Under the pieces are notes generated by a model. The model had not been told where the DNA came from, did not search any database, and saw nothing but the letters and a program-made list of their open reading frames with translations. This document shows, in pieces, positions 41,882-51,900 of a stretch of DNA of 64,000 bases; positions within the stretch are counted from its first letter, which is position 1, and each line of letters opens with the position of its first letter. The DNA is taken from positions 124,001 through 188,000 of the forward strand of contig JANQEE010000011.1 in NCBI GenBank assembly GCA_028278525.1. The letters are read 5' to 3'. The stretch comes from Minwuiaceae bacterium (GTDB taxonomy: Bacteria; Pseudomonadota; Alphaproteobacteria; Minwuiales; Minwuiaceae). The position numbers were made by a program, and so were the translations under genes.

Positions 41882-42883
41882 ATGAAGGGCGGAACCTTTT
41901 TCTGTGTCGATGCGCATACCTGCGGCAACCCGGTCAGGGTGGTCGCGGGCGGGGCGCCAGTACTGACCGGGAAATCGATGAGCGAGCGCCGGCAGCATTT
42001 CCTGGAAGAGTTTGACTGGATCCGGACCGGCCTGATGTTCGAGCCGAGGGGCCATGACCAGATGTCCGGCAGCATTCTGATGCCGCCCTGCAGGGATGAC
42101 TGCGATATCGGCATCCTGTTTATCGAGACCAGCGGCTGCCTGCCGATGTGCGGCCACGGGACCATCGGCACGGTGACCGTCGCGGTCGAGCGTGGGCTGG
42201 TGCGGCCTGAAGAGCCCGGTAAATTGCGGCTCGATACGCCGGCCGGGCGCGTCGATGCCGAGTACGACCTGGCCGGCGACCATGTGGAGAGCGTGCGGAT
42301 CACCAACGTACCGTCGTTTCTGCATTCGACAGGGCTGGAAGTCGACTGTCCGGACCTGGGCGTCCTGACGGTGGACGTCGCCTATGGGGGCAATTTCTAC
42401 GCCATCATCGAGCCGCAGGCGAACTACCGCGACATGGCCGACCTGACGCCGGGAGACATTCAGCGCCTAAGCCCGATTTTGCGAAGCCGGTTGAACGAGC
42501 GCTACACGTTCGTGCATCCGGACGACGAGACGATCCGCGGGCTCAGCCACATCCTCTGGACCGGCGCGCCGACCGTGGCGGGGGCCGATGCCCGCAATGC
42601 GGTGCTGTATGGGGAAAAGGCGATCGACCGGTCGCCCTGCGGCACCGGCACGTCGGCGCGGATGGCCCAACTGGCGGCGCGCGACGAGTTGGCGGTCGGC
42701 GCGTCGTTTGTCCACGAGAGCATCATCGGCAGCCTGTTCAAGGGGCGGGCGGAGAGCCGGACAAGCGTGGGGAACTACCCGGCGATCGTGCCGAGCGTCG
42801 AAGGATGGGCTCGGATTACCGGGCTGAACACGATCTTCATCGACGAGCGGGACCCGTTCGCGCACGGCTTTCAGGTCGTCTAG
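41882..42883 (+). CDS. 4-hydroxyproline 2-epimerase (proline racemase family)
   Basis: A 333-residue cofactor-free epimerase of the proline racemase family. Both catalytic cysteines are present: LPMCGHGTIGTVTVAVE and DRSPCGTGTSARMAQLAARD. The pair Cys/Cys separates epimerases from the dehydratase branch, which has Thr or Ser at the second position or first. The N-terminus reads FFCVDAHTCGNPVRVVAGG. It interconverts trans-4-hydroxy-L-proline and cis-4-hydroxy-D-proline; proline racemase is less likely because of the organism group. It heads a plus-strand set with an FGase-family gene and a YbdK-type ligase; no D-hydroxyproline dehydrogenase is next to it. Confidence 0.85.
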   Translation: MKGGTFFCVDAHTCGNPVRVVAGGAPVLTGKSMSERRQHFLEEFDWIRTGLMFEPRGHDQMSGSILMPPCRDDCDIGILFIETSGCLPMCGHGTIGTVTVAVERGLVRPEEPGKLRLDTPAGRVDAEYDLAGDHVESVRITNVPSFLHSTGLEVDCPDLGVLTVDVAYGGNFYAIIEPQANYRDMADLTPGDIQRLSPILRSRLNERYTFVHPDDETIRGLSHILWTGAPTVAGADARNAVLYGEKAIDRSPCGTGTSARMAQLAARDELAVGASFVHESIIGSLFKGRAESRTSVGNYPAIVPSVEGWARITGLNTIFIDERDPFAHGFQVV

Positions 42884-42946
42884 GGGGCCGGCGGCGAATG
42901 TTCCCCGTTTACCTATTTCCATCCTTTGTTGAGTTATGATGGCGCC

Positions 42947-43750
42947 ATGTCAGTGACGCCCCAACAAAGCGATCCGGCAGCGGCCGATCATGACGATCCG
43001 GCCCCGTTCGAGGTGCTCAACCCGGAAGGTAAGAGCCCGATGCTCCTGGTCTGCGACCATGCCAGCCGGACTATTCCGAAAATGTACGGATTGCTGGGGC
43101 TGGACGAGGCGATGCTCTGGCGGCACATCGCCTGGGATATCGGCGCGGCCGACGTCACGCGCCGATTGAGCGCCGCCATCGACGCGACGGCGGTCCTGGC
43201 CGGCGCGTCCCGGCTGTTGATCGACGTGAACCGGCGGTTCGACGATCCGAGCCTGATACCGGCGCGGAGCGACGGCATCGACGTGCCGGGCAACCGGTCC
43301 GTCGACGAAGTCGACCGGCAGCGCCGCATCAATGCCTGGCACCGGTCTTACCACGACGAGATAGCGAGGCAGATCGTTGCCAAGCGGCGGAAAGGCATCG
43401 TTCCGGGAATCCTGTCCGTGCACAGCTTCACGCCGGTGATGAACGAATTCGAGCGGCCCTGGCATATCGGCGTGTTGTGGAACCAGAAATCGCGGATCGC
43501 GGAACCGTTGATGGAGCGCCTGAAAGCCAATACATCCCTGGTCGTGGGTGACAACCAGCCCTACACCGCCGAGGAGCCCTATGGCTATACGATCCATGTA
43601 CATGGCCAGGATAATGGACTACCGTTCGTCGCAGTGGAGATTCGCCAGGATCTGATCGATACGCATCACGGGGCGGAGAGTTGGGCGAACCTGATGGCCG
43701 ATGCGACGAACCATGTGCTGGCGGCTCGCGCGCCGTTTGAAGCGGAGTAA
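42947..43750 (+). CDS. N-formylglutamate amidohydrolase (FGase) family protein, second copy
   Basis: A 267-residue protein of the FGase family but from a different branch than 27976-28869: MLLVCDHASRTIPKMYGLLG, SRLLIDVNRRFDDPSLIPAR, GILSVHSFTPVMNEFERPWH and LPFVAVEIRQDLIDTHHGAE. The DHAS, DVNR and VHSF motifs correspond to the metal and catalytic positions. Members of this branch are often encoded next to GCS2-type ligases and may hydrolyse gamma-glutamyl or N-acyl amides rather than formylglutamate. It lies eight bases before the ligase gene. ATG 42947 is preferred; an upstream ATG at 42926 is possible. Confidence 0.82.
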   Translation: MSVTPQQSDPAAADHDDPAPFEVLNPEGKSPMLLVCDHASRTIPKMYGLLGLDEAMLWRHIAWDIGAADVTRRLSAAIDATAVLAGASRLLIDVNRRFDDPSLIPARSDGIDVPGNRSVDEVDRQRRINAWHRSYHDEIARQIVAKRRKGIVPGILSVHSFTPVMNEFERPWHIGVLWNQKSRIAEPLMERLKANTSLVVGDNQPYTAEEPYGYTIHVHGQDNGLPFVAVEIRQDLIDTHHGAESWANLMADATNHVLAARAPFEAE

Positions 43751-43758
43751 ACCGGGCC

Positions 43759-44910
43759 GTGGTCGTCAAGGCACCTGAGCTGACCGTCGGTATCGAGGAG
43801 GAATACCTGCTGGTGGACCCGGTGACCCGAGACCTGGCCGTGGATCCGCCGACGCAGATTCTGGAAGAATGCCAGCGCCGGGTGCCGGACCAGATCGTCA
43901 CGCCGGAGTTCCTGCGCTCCCAGATCGAAATCGGCACCCGGGTCTGCGGGTCGATCAAAGAGGCACAGTCAGCATTGACCGAGCTTCGGTGCAACGTCGC
44001 AGACGTCGTTCGGGAGCATGGCCTGGCATTGGTCGCGGCGTCGACCCATCCGTTTGCTGCATGGCAGGACCAGAAACCGACGGCCAAGGAACGTTACGAG
44101 ATTCTCGCCCGTGACATGCAGGCGACGGCGCGACGTCTGCTGATCTGCGGCATGCACGTGCATGCGGCGATCAGCGACGAGGATCTGCGCATCGACCTGA
44201 TGAACCAGGTGACCTATTTTCTGCCGCACCTGCTGGCGCTAACCACATCGTCGCCGTTTTGGCAGGGTGAGGAGTCCGGCCTGATGTCGTACCGTCTCAG
44301 CGTGTTCGACGGCCTGCCGCGCACCGGGGTCCCCGACTATTTCAATTCCTATGGCGAATACGAGCGCCTGGTCAGTCAGATGATCAGGGCCGGACTGATC
44401 GAGGACGCAACCAAGCTGTGGTGGGACATCCGCCCATCCGACAAATACCCGACGCTGGAAATGCGGATGACCGATGTCTGCACGCGGCTGGACGACGCTG
44501 TTACGGTTGCTGCCTTGTATGTCTGCCTTCTGCGTTGGCTGTACAGACTGCGCGCATCCAATCAGCGCTGGCGGATCTATCCCTCGGTCTTGATCGCAGA
44601 GAACAGATGGCTCGCCCAGCGGCATAGCTGTACCGGGCAGATGGTCGACTTCGGCATGGGCGAGCAGGTTCCCTACGCAAATCTGCTGGACGAGGTAATC
44701 GAATTCGTTGCGGAGGATGCTGAGGCGCTCGACTGCGTGGAAGAGGTAAAACGCTCGCGTGATATCGTGGCCCGCGGCACTTCGGCGCATCGCCAACTCG
44801 CCGTATTTCGGGCAGCGAAGGAGAGCGGCGCCGACAATACCGAGGCGATGCGCCAAGTGGTGGATATGCTGATCGAGGAGACCATGTTCGGGACCGGTTT
44901 GGAGAATTAG
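43759..44910 (+). CDS. Carboxylate-amine ligase, GCS2 (YbdK-like) family
   Basis: A 383-residue ATP-dependent ligase: LTVGIEEEYLLVDPVTRDLA, LRSQIEIGTRVCGSIKEAQS, then LICGMHVHAAISDEDLRIDL and the late KLWWDIRPSDKYPTLEMRMT. These are the GCS2 motifs, with EEEY and GMHVH forming the metal and substrate sites. E. coli YbdK has weak glutamate-cysteine ligase activity; family members link a glutamate gamma-carboxylate to an amine. It starts with GTG 43759, eight bases after the FGase gene, so both probably act on the same gamma-glutamyl compound (inference). Confidence 0.87.
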   Translation: MVVKAPELTVGIEEEYLLVDPVTRDLAVDPPTQILEECQRRVPDQIVTPEFLRSQIEIGTRVCGSIKEAQSALTELRCNVADVVREHGLALVAASTHPFAAWQDQKPTAKERYEILARDMQATARRLLICGMHVHAAISDEDLRIDLMNQVTYFLPHLLALTTSSPFWQGEESGLMSYRLSVFDGLPRTGVPDYFNSYGEYERLVSQMIRAGLIEDATKLWWDIRPSDKYPTLEMRMTDVCTRLDDAVTVAALYVCLLRWLYRLRASNQRWRIYPSVLIAENRWLAQRHSCTGQMVDFGMGEQVPYANLLDEVIEFVAEDAEALDCVEEVKRSRDIVARGTSAHRQLAVFRAAKESGADNTEAMRQVVDMLIEETMFGTGLEN

Positions 44911-44994
44911 GGCTTCACAGTTGCCGACCGGTGCACAATGTTGCAAGTGAACCGAAACGGGTTGGCGTTTAGCGGGGCAGGAAGGATTTAGACC

Positions 44995-45300
44995 ATGGAT
45001 AAGAAAACCCAGACGGAACTTGAGGCGGCCGCCTTTCGCCGCCTTGTCGGCCATTTGCGGGACCGGACGGACGTCCAGAACATCGAGCTGATGCAGCTTG
45101 CCGGCTTCTGCCGCAACTGCCTGTCGAACTGGTACCGCGAAGCGGCGGAGGAATCCGGTGAGGCCATGACCAAGGACGAGTCGCGCGAGATCGTCTATGG
45201 CATGCCCTACAGCGAATGGAAGGCCAAATTTCAAACCGAGGCCACGCCGGAGCAAAAGGCCGCCTTCGAGGAACATCAGAGGAGCGAAGGGCACTCCTGA
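44995..45300 (+). CDS. DUF1244 family protein
   Basis: A 101-residue cytosolic protein matching DUF1244 throughout: AAAFRRLVGHLRDRTDVQNI, MQLAGFCRNCLSNWYREAAE and TKDESREIVYGMPYSEWKAK. The CRNCLSNWY segment, with a Cys-x2-Cys pair, is the family signature. The function is unknown; the family is widespread in proteobacteria and in alphaproteobacteria often neighbours the GapR gene, as here. Codon usage and GC content look native. Confidence 0.9.
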   Translation: MDKKTQTELEAAAFRRLVGHLRDRTDVQNIELMQLAGFCRNCLSNWYREAAEESGEAMTKDESREIVYGMPYSEWKAKFQTEATPEQKAAFEEHQRSEGHS

Positions 45301-45397
45301 GCCGCGCTTTGTTGCGGCAACGCCGACCGTTGCAATTGCCCACCTGCTGACGCCCGGTTATTGTCGCCTCGCGTGGCCGCTGGCTGCGCGGAAAACA

Positions 45398-45418
45398 CGC
45401 CCCGCCTTCGGCGGGGCG
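45398..45418 (+). terminator. GC-rich hairpin between DUF1244 and gapR
   Basis: CGCCCCGCC (45398-45406) and GGCGGGGCG (45410-45418) form a perfect 9-bp stem with a TTC loop. Few T follow (GATCTGTTC), so it is an imperfect rho-independent terminator; it may reduce read-through from DUF1244. Confidence 0.5.
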
Positions 45419-45459
45419 ATCTGTTCGTGACCTAATCGGATCGAGAGGAGCCACCATCC

Positions 45460-45696
45460 ATGGCAGAAGCCGTTGCCGCGGAGCGATTGCAGTCTTTTGT
45501 CGCCCGCATCGAGCGCCTGGAAGAAGAAAAGGCCGCGCTCGCCGCGGATGCCCGAGAAGTCTATGCCGAAGCGAAATCGGCCGGCTTCGACACCAAAATA
45601 TTGCGCCAGGTGATACGCTTGCGGAAACTGGACAAGAGTGAGCGGCAAGAACAGGAAGCGTTGCTGCAACTCTACCTCGACGCGCTGGGAGGCTAA
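45460..45696 (+). CDS. gapR: GapR-family DNA-binding protein (DUF2312)
   Basis: A 78-residue helical protein matching DUF2312/GapR: AAERLQSFVARIERLEEEKA, ALAADAREVYAEAKSAGFDT and KILRQVIRLRKLDKSERQEQ. GapR binds overtwisted, AT-rich DNA in Caulobacter, tracks positive supercoiling and supports replication. Its small size, coiled-coil helices and Lys/Arg surface fit the known tetrameric clamp. ATG 45460 follows AGAGGAG closely. The next gene starts two bases after its stop. Confidence 0.92.
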   Translation: MAEAVAAERLQSFVARIERLEEEKAALAADAREVYAEAKSAGFDTKILRQVIRLRKLDKSERQEQEALLQLYLDALGG

Positions 45697-45698
45697 CC

Positions 45699-47015
45699 AT
45701 GAGCCGCGAGATCAAGTCGGTTGCCGTGTTGGGCGGGGGCACGATGGGTGCCGGAATCGCCGGCGCCTGCGCCAGCGACGGGGTGCCCGTATTGCTGCTT
45801 GATGTTTCGAGCGATGCCGCCGCCGCCTCGCTGGACCGGATCAAGACCGGGAAACCGCCGGCAATCGACGATCCCACGAAGGCCGACCTGATCTCGATCG
45901 GCAGCTTCGACAACGATCTCGCGCGTATCGCGGAATGCGATTGGATCTGCGAGGCGATCATCGAAGATCTGGCGACGAAGCGGGCACTGTTTGAAAAGCT
46001 GGAACCGTTGCGGCGCCCAGGCTCGGTCATCAGCACGAACACGTCCGGCATTCCGCTTCGCGACGTAACCGCCGGTATGCCGGAGAGCCTGCGCCGCGAT
46101 ATTGCGGTCACCCACTTTTTCAACCCGGTCAAAGTGATGCGGCTGATGGAGTTGATCCCGGGCGAGGACACCACGCCGGACGTCATGGCGGCTTTCGCCG
46201 ATTTTTGTGGCCGACGGCTCGGCAAAGGCGTTGTTTACGCTAAGGACACGGTGAACTTCATCGGCAACCGCATCGGCTGTTTCTGGATGCTGTCGGGCCT
46301 GCACAAAGCCAAAGCCGCACTTGACGCCGGCCTCAGCATGGAGACGATCGACGCCCTAATGGGCAAGCCCGTCGGTCTGCCGCCGACCGGCCTCTATGGC
46401 CTTATCGACTTGATCGGCCTGGATGTGATGGATCTGGTCGGCAAGAATCTCGAGGTCAACTTACCGGATGGCGATGCCGGCCGCGCCTACACCCGGTTTC
46501 CGACGGTCGAGGCGGCGATGCTGGCGCGGGGCCAACTCGGCCGTAAAACCGGCGGCGGCTTCTATCGCATGACGAAACTGGATGACGGCAGCCGTCGTAA
46601 AGAGGTGTTCGACCTGCAGGCCGAAGACTGGCGAGACGCGGGCGATTCAGATATTGGCGACGCGCACGATACCGCCGAAGCGCTGTTGTTCGCCGACGAT
46701 ATGGCCGGGCGATTTGCCTGGGACCTGATGGGTGGCGCCCTGGCCTATGCAGCCGACCTCGTGCCGGAAATCTCCGATGACATCGTCAACATCGATCGCG
46801 CGATGCGTTGGGGCTTCGCATGGCGCCAGGGTCCGTTCCAGTTGTTGGATGCACTGGGCCCGCCGCGGTTTGCCGAGCGGCTGGAAAACGAAGGCAAGCC
46901 TTTGCCGGCGATGTTGGAGGTGTTGCGTGATGCGGGGGCGCAGAGCTTTTACAGGACCGATGGATCGGAGTTTCTAGGGCGTGACGGCGCATGGCACCGG
47001 GTCCCGGCGGAATAA
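45699..47015 (+). CDS. 3-hydroxyacyl-CoA dehydrogenase, two 3HCDH domains, no crotonase part
   Basis: A 438-residue NAD-dependent dehydrogenase. Residues 8-30 hold the Rossmann motif VAVLGGGTMGAGIAGACASD; then ADWIC-type ECDWICEAIIEDLATKRALF, the family's HFFNPVKVMRLMELIPGED and KDTVNFIGNRIGCFWMLSGL. A second C-terminal 3HCDH-like domain has WGFAWRQGPFQLLDALGPPR. Fused FadB/FadJ/FadN proteins carry an enoyl-CoA hydratase domain in addition, which is missing here. It oxidises 3-hydroxyacyl-CoA in beta-oxidation. The start lies two bases after gapR, but a functional link is not obvious. Confidence 0.88.
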   Translation: MSREIKSVAVLGGGTMGAGIAGACASDGVPVLLLDVSSDAAAASLDRIKTGKPPAIDDPTKADLISIGSFDNDLARIAECDWICEAIIEDLATKRALFEKLEPLRRPGSVISTNTSGIPLRDVTAGMPESLRRDIAVTHFFNPVKVMRLMELIPGEDTTPDVMAAFADFCGRRLGKGVVYAKDTVNFIGNRIGCFWMLSGLHKAKAALDAGLSMETIDALMGKPVGLPPTGLYGLIDLIGLDVMDLVGKNLEVNLPDGDAGRAYTRFPTVEAAMLARGQLGRKTGGGFYRMTKLDDGSRRKEVFDLQAEDWRDAGDSDIGDAHDTAEALLFADDMAGRFAWDLMGGALAYAADLVPEISDDIVNIDRAMRWGFAWRQGPFQLLDALGPPRFAERLENEGKPLPAMLEVLRDAGAQSFYRTDGSEFLGRDGAWHRVPAE

Positions 47016-47021
47016 CGTTGA

Positions 47022-47705
47022 TTATTCCGACTGTTCGGCGCTGAGGCGGAATTCCCGCGGTACGAAGAACAGATAGTCCTGATCGGCCTTTTGCGTGTGG
47101 CAGCTATGGCAGAATTCGACCTGATCGGCATTCTGTCCGCGGCTGTCGCCGAACAGGCTGCCGTCGGCCAGTATCATCAGATAACGCCAATCGGCCGTCT
47201 TTGGACTGGCGCCGGTGGCGAGTTTTTCCATGACGAACAACGGTGCTCCGAACACCTTGCCTTCTTCCGTCACCGTAAAGCTGTCTTTGGCAAGGACGGA
47301 ACCGGGGGGCATGACGCCGGCGTTCTCCATTCTTGAATAGCTCCGTGCGCGTCCATTGGCGAAGTTGTTGATGTAACGATTCCCGTGCGTAGCGGAGCGA
47401 TAGGGCGTGTCGTTGAAGATTCGCCAACGCCGATAGTCTACAACAACGTCTTGCTCCGACGCAGCGTATCCACGCGCCAACTGTGCGGCGATGTCTTCAT
47501 AGATCGCCTTGGCCTCGGCTTTGCCAAGGTCTGCCGGATTCTCGATCGTCAGATGTTGTTTGGGCGTCAGCCTTATCGTGTCGTCGGTTGTCTGGGCGCC
47601 AATTGGTAGGCTGGAGACGAGTAGCATCGCAACCCCGCCGGCCAAAGACGGGATTATCGGGACAATGGACCGGTCGGACGTGGATCGGGTTGCCAAGTCA
47701 GCCAC
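47022..47705 (-). CDS. Cytochrome P460-family haem protein
   Basis: A 227-residue exported protein. After a signal-like hydrophobic stretch (IPSLAGGVAMLLVSSLPIGA), the P460 fold is marked by DYRRWRIFNDTPYRSATHGN, RYINNFANGRARSYSRMENA and VLAKDSFTVTEEGKVFGAPL. The haem motif is FCHSCHTQKADQDYLFF. Cytochrome P460 proteins oxidise hydroxylamine or detoxify nitric oxide in some bacteria, using a lysine-linked haem; the crosslinking lysine cannot be named with certainty here, so a plain cytochrome role is possible. Start GTG 47705 or a nearby later start. It is convergent with the 3HCDH gene. Confidence 0.75.
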   Translation of the reverse strand: MADLATRSTSDRSIVPIIPSLAGGVAMLLVSSLPIGAQTTDDTIRLTPKQHLTIENPADLGKAEAKAIYEDIAAQLARGYAASEQDVVVDYRRWRIFNDTPYRSATHGNRYINNFANGRARSYSRMENAGVMPPGSVLAKDSFTVTEEGKVFGAPLFVMEKLATGASPKTADWRYLMILADGSLFGDSRGQNADQVEFCHSCHTQKADQDYLFFVPREFRLSAEQSE

Positions 47706-47847
47706 CGCGTTACCAAGTGAACGATCACTTCCCCAAGATGATGAGCTTGCTCAACCGCTTATGGTAGCGATAGGTCGCCACATTCACTCGGATGTGATGA
47801 TTTGTGACACGGGTTGCTCACGCGCCGGCAGTGCTGCGCTGCTCGGA

Positions 47848-48726
47848 TCACTGGTGGAGAGCGGCGCTTCTCCGACTGTTCTCAAGCAAATAGGCGACGA
47901 TATCTTCCGCCGGAACGGCGAACGCAACGCGCGGAGAGACATAGTTTGCCTTCGACGTATCACCCAGCAGGATGCTGGCGACCATGCCGATCAATTCACC
48001 CTTGCGGTTGAACAGCGGGCCGCCGGAGAAACCGGGTTCGATCTCCATATCCAGCCTTACCCCATTGTCGAACCCGTACGGGGCGTAACGGACCCGTTGC
48101 GCGATCCGCGGCGTTTGGATGCGGCCGACCGAGACGACGCCAGGCCGGTTGCCAGGTGTGCCGATGGCGAATACAGGGTCGCCCGCGCGCGTATCGATGG
48201 CGCGCGAGATACGCACCGGGCGCATGCCGGGAAACGGCGGTACCCGCAGTAAAGCGAGCTCGCGGTCCGGGTCGACGCTTAGGATTCGTGCTTTGAACAC
48301 CCTGCCGTCGCGGGTAATGACCTGCGCGTCGTTGTGGACGGCCAAAGCGATATGGGCCGCCGTAATGACGAAGCCGCGGGCATCCAGAAGAATACCGCTG
48401 GCGGCGGTAATTACGCCGCCGGGGTCGGAACCGCTGTACGGCCCGGCCCGGACGGTAGGCGCGGTAATGCGGACCCGTACATAGCTGTCCGCAACCGCTT
48501 CGGCGGCATTCTTATAGTTGGGAAAATCCCTTGCTTCGGCCGTTGCCGCCGGGAATGTCAGGGCGACCGGGGCGACCCGGTTTCCCAATCCGCCAACCCC
48601 CGCCGTCCCCGCGCAGGCGACGACGACGAAAAGGCAGGAAACCAACAAGCAGAGCCGCCGGGCAACATATCCGACGGCGCTACGGTGCGATGCGGCCAAA
48701 TACTTCCGGTCCATACCTTCGACCAT
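47848..48726 (-). CDS. Trypsin-like (S1C/HtrA-type) serine protease, probable lipoprotein
   Basis: A roughly 292-residue protease without PDZ domain. The N-terminal signal (RLCLLVSCLFVVVACAG) has a lipobox-like VVAC, so the mature protein may be lipidated. The triad is in GFVITAAHIALAVHNDAQVI (His), DRELALLRVPPFP (Asp) and EIEPGFSGGPLFNRKGELIG (Ser in GFSGGP, where GNSGGP is usual). Family relatives degrade or sense misfolded envelope proteins. Start is uncertain: ATG 48726 is given, ATG 48714 is possible; an upstream in-frame extension to 48840 is unlike the family. Confidence 0.78.
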   Translation of the reverse strand: MVEGMDRKYLAASHRSAVGYVARRLCLLVSCLFVVVACAGTAGVGGLGNRVAPVALTFPAATAEARDFPNYKNAAEAVADSYVRVRITAPTVRAGPYSGSDPGGVITAASGILLDARGFVITAAHIALAVHNDAQVITRDGRVFKARILSVDPDRELALLRVPPFPGMRPVRISRAIDTRAGDPVFAIGTPGNRPGVVSVGRIQTPRIAQRVRYAPYGFDNGVRLDMEIEPGFSGGPLFNRKGELIGMVASILLGDTSKANYVSPRVAFAVPAEDIVAYLLENSRRSAALHQ

Positions 48727-48900
48727 ACCCGAACTGCTTGGTCCATCGACAAACATCGGCTGATTGGCGTCTGCCAACCAGCAGTCTTTAAGGATACCCG
48801 ATTTTCTGCCGTTATCCCAACCTGAGATGGTGCCACCCACCTATCGTTCCAATCCGCATGCCGAAGTCAACATGAAACGCTCAGCCTTCGGGTGCGGCGC

Positions 48901-51900
48901 CTATTCTGCGGCTACCGAGTGGGCAATGGGACTGCGGAATTGCGACAGAAGCGCCTTTTCGAGAGCCTTGGCCTCCGTGAGATGGCGTTCCTTGACATGC
49001 CCGTAGCCGCGAATCCGCTCCGGTACCTCGGCGATTTTCACCGCGAGGCCGTGATTGTCGGGCGTCAGGCCGTCCAGCAACTCGCCGACGGTCGCTTCAT
49101 ACTCGGTAATGAGACGCCGCTCCCTCCGCCGTTCCTGAGTGTGGCCGAAGATATCCAGGGGTGTCCCGCGCAGGCGCCGGAATCGGGCCATGAACGCGAA
49201 CGCCTTCATCATCCAGGGGCCGAACTCCCGCTTCCTCGGGTGACCCGTCTCGGGGGCCTCCTGCGCCAGGAGAGGCGGCGCCAGGTGGAATTTGAGGCGG
49301 TAGTCGCCGTCGAAGGTCGCCTCGACCTGCCTGAGGAATTGGCCGCTGGTGTATAGCCGAGCCACCTCATACTCGTCCTTGTAAGCCAGCAGTTTGAAGT
49401 AGTACCGCGCCACCGCTTCGGCGAGGCCACTAAAGCCGGCAGCCCGTTGCTGTTCGGCCTGCCGTGCCTTCGCGACGAGGACGCTATAGCGGCGGGCATA
49501 ACGTGCGTCCTGATAATCGGTCAGGAACGCAACCCGTTTGGCGATGATGTCGTCCAGGTCGACGGCGAGTTCTTCTTCCGCTTGCCCGTCCAGCACCGGC
49601 GCCGTCGCGGTCTGAACCCGGGAGGGATCGTGTGCCATCAGCCGGCCCCATTGCAGGGTGCGTTTGTTGTTCTCGACGGCGACGCCGTTCAACTCGATCG
49701 CCTGCTCCAGCGCTTCGAGACTGATCGGCACAAGGCCGCGTTGGAAGGCATAGCCCAGCATGAACAGGTTGGTGGCGATGGCGTCGCCCATCAGGGCCGT
49801 GGCAAGCCGCGTGGCGGGCACGAATTCCGCCAGATTGTCGCCGGTGGCGTCGCGGATCGTCTGCTTCAGGTAGTCGCCACCGAAGCGCGCATCCGGGTCC
49901 AGTGTGAAGTCGGCCGTCGGCGCCAGGGTGTCGTTGATCACGGCCCGCGTTGCGCCGTTCTGCAGCTTGCCGCGGGCATCGAACGAGCCGGCGACCACCA
50001 TGTCGCAACCGAGCAGCACGTCGGCGCGGCCGGCGGCGATGCGGACCGCGTTCAGATCCTCCGGCTGCGGCGCGATCTGCACGTGGGTCATCACCGCGCC
50101 GCCCTTCTGCGCCAGTCCGGTCTGGTCCAGCACGCTGACACCGCGGCCTTCGATATGCGCGGCCATGCCGAGCAGTGCGCCGATCGTCACCACGCCGGTG
50201 CCACCGATGCCGGTGACCAGAATGCGATGGGGTTCCGTCAGCTCGCCCACGTCCGGCAGGGGAATGTCGCCCATCCCATCGTCCGGCTGTTCGGCGACGC
50301 CCGCCTTGTTCTTTTTCAACTGGCCGCCGTGCACCGTCACGAAGCTCGGGCAGAAGGCGTTGACGCAGGAGAAGTCCTTGTTGCACGAGCTTTGGTTGAT
50401 GCGCCGCTTCCGGCCGAACTCCGTCTGTTTCGGTTCGACGGATACGCAGTTCGATTTGACCGAGCAGTCGCCGCAGCCTTCGCAGACCAGTTCGTTGATG
50501 AAGACGCGTTTGGCCGGGTCGGGAAACTGGCCGCGCTTGCGCCGGCGCCGTTTCTCGGCGGCGCAGGTCTGATCGTAGATCAGGACGGTGACGCCCTCTG
50601 TGTCGCGAAGCGCCTGCTGGACGCTTTCCAACTCGTCCCGGTGGTAGGGCGTAAGCCCCGCGGGGAAGCCGGCGTTGGCCGGGTATTTGTCCGGTTCGTC
50701 GGAGACGACGACGACCTTGGCGACGCCTTCGTTGGCGACCTGGCGGGCGATCTGCGGCACCGTCAGGCCGCCCTCGACCGGCTGGCCGCCGGTCATTGCC
50801 GCCGCGTCGTTGTAGAGCAGCTTGAAGGTGATGTTGACCTTGGCGGCGACGCACGCGCGTACCGCCAGGATGCCGGAATGGTAATAGGTGCCGTCGCCGA
50901 GATTGGCGAAGATGTGCTTCTCCTCGGTGAACGGCGCCTGGCCGATCCACGGCACGCCCTCGCCGCCCATCTGGGTGAAGGTCGCGGTCTCCCGGTTCAT
51001 CCAGGTCGCCATGTAATGGCAGCCGATGCCGGCCATGGCGCGGCTGCCCTCCGGCACCTTGGTCGACGAATTGTGCGGGCAGCCGGAGCAGAAATAAGGC
51101 GTGCGGACGATCTGCGCCGGTTCCCGGTCGAGCTGTCGTTCCTTGGCTTCCAGAAAGGCGAGGCGATCGTCGATGTGCGCCGAGGTGTAGAACCGGCCGA
51201 TCCGCGCGGCGATCACCCGGGCGATCCGAGCCGGGGTCAGTTCACCGTTCGGCGGCAGCAACCATTGCCGGTTCTCGTCGAACTTGCCGACAACGCGGGG
51301 GCGCACGTCCGGCCGCCAGTTGTAGAGCTGTTCCTTAAGCTGGTTCTCGATCAGCGCCCGTTTCTCTTCGACGACGATGACCTCTTCCAGACCTTCGGCG
51401 AAATGGCGCGCGCCCTCCGGCTCCAGCGGCCATGTCATGCCGACCTTGTAGACGCGGAGGCCGATCTCGGCCGCCAGATCGTCATCGATGCCGAGGTCTT
51501 CCAGCGCCTGGCGGACGTCCAGGTAGGATTTGCCGGTGGTGATGATGCCGAGCCTGGGCTTTGGCGTGTCGATCACCGTCCGGTCGATGCCGTTGGCGCG
51601 GGCGAAGGCGAGCGCGGCGTAGAGCTTGTAGTGCTGGAGCCGGTATTCCTGCTCCATAGGGTTGTCCGGCCAGCGGATGTTGAGGCCGTCCTGCGGCAGC
51701 ACGAAGTCCGGCCGATAGAACTCAAGCCGGTGCGGGTCGACGTAGACGGAGGCGGAACTCTCCACCGTCTCCGACACAGCGGTGAAGCCGACCCAACAGC
51801 CGGAATAGCGCGACATGGCGAAGCCGAGCAGGCCGAAATCGAGATATTCCTGCACCGTCGCCGGATGCAGCACCGGCATCATCCAGGAGGCGAAATTGTG

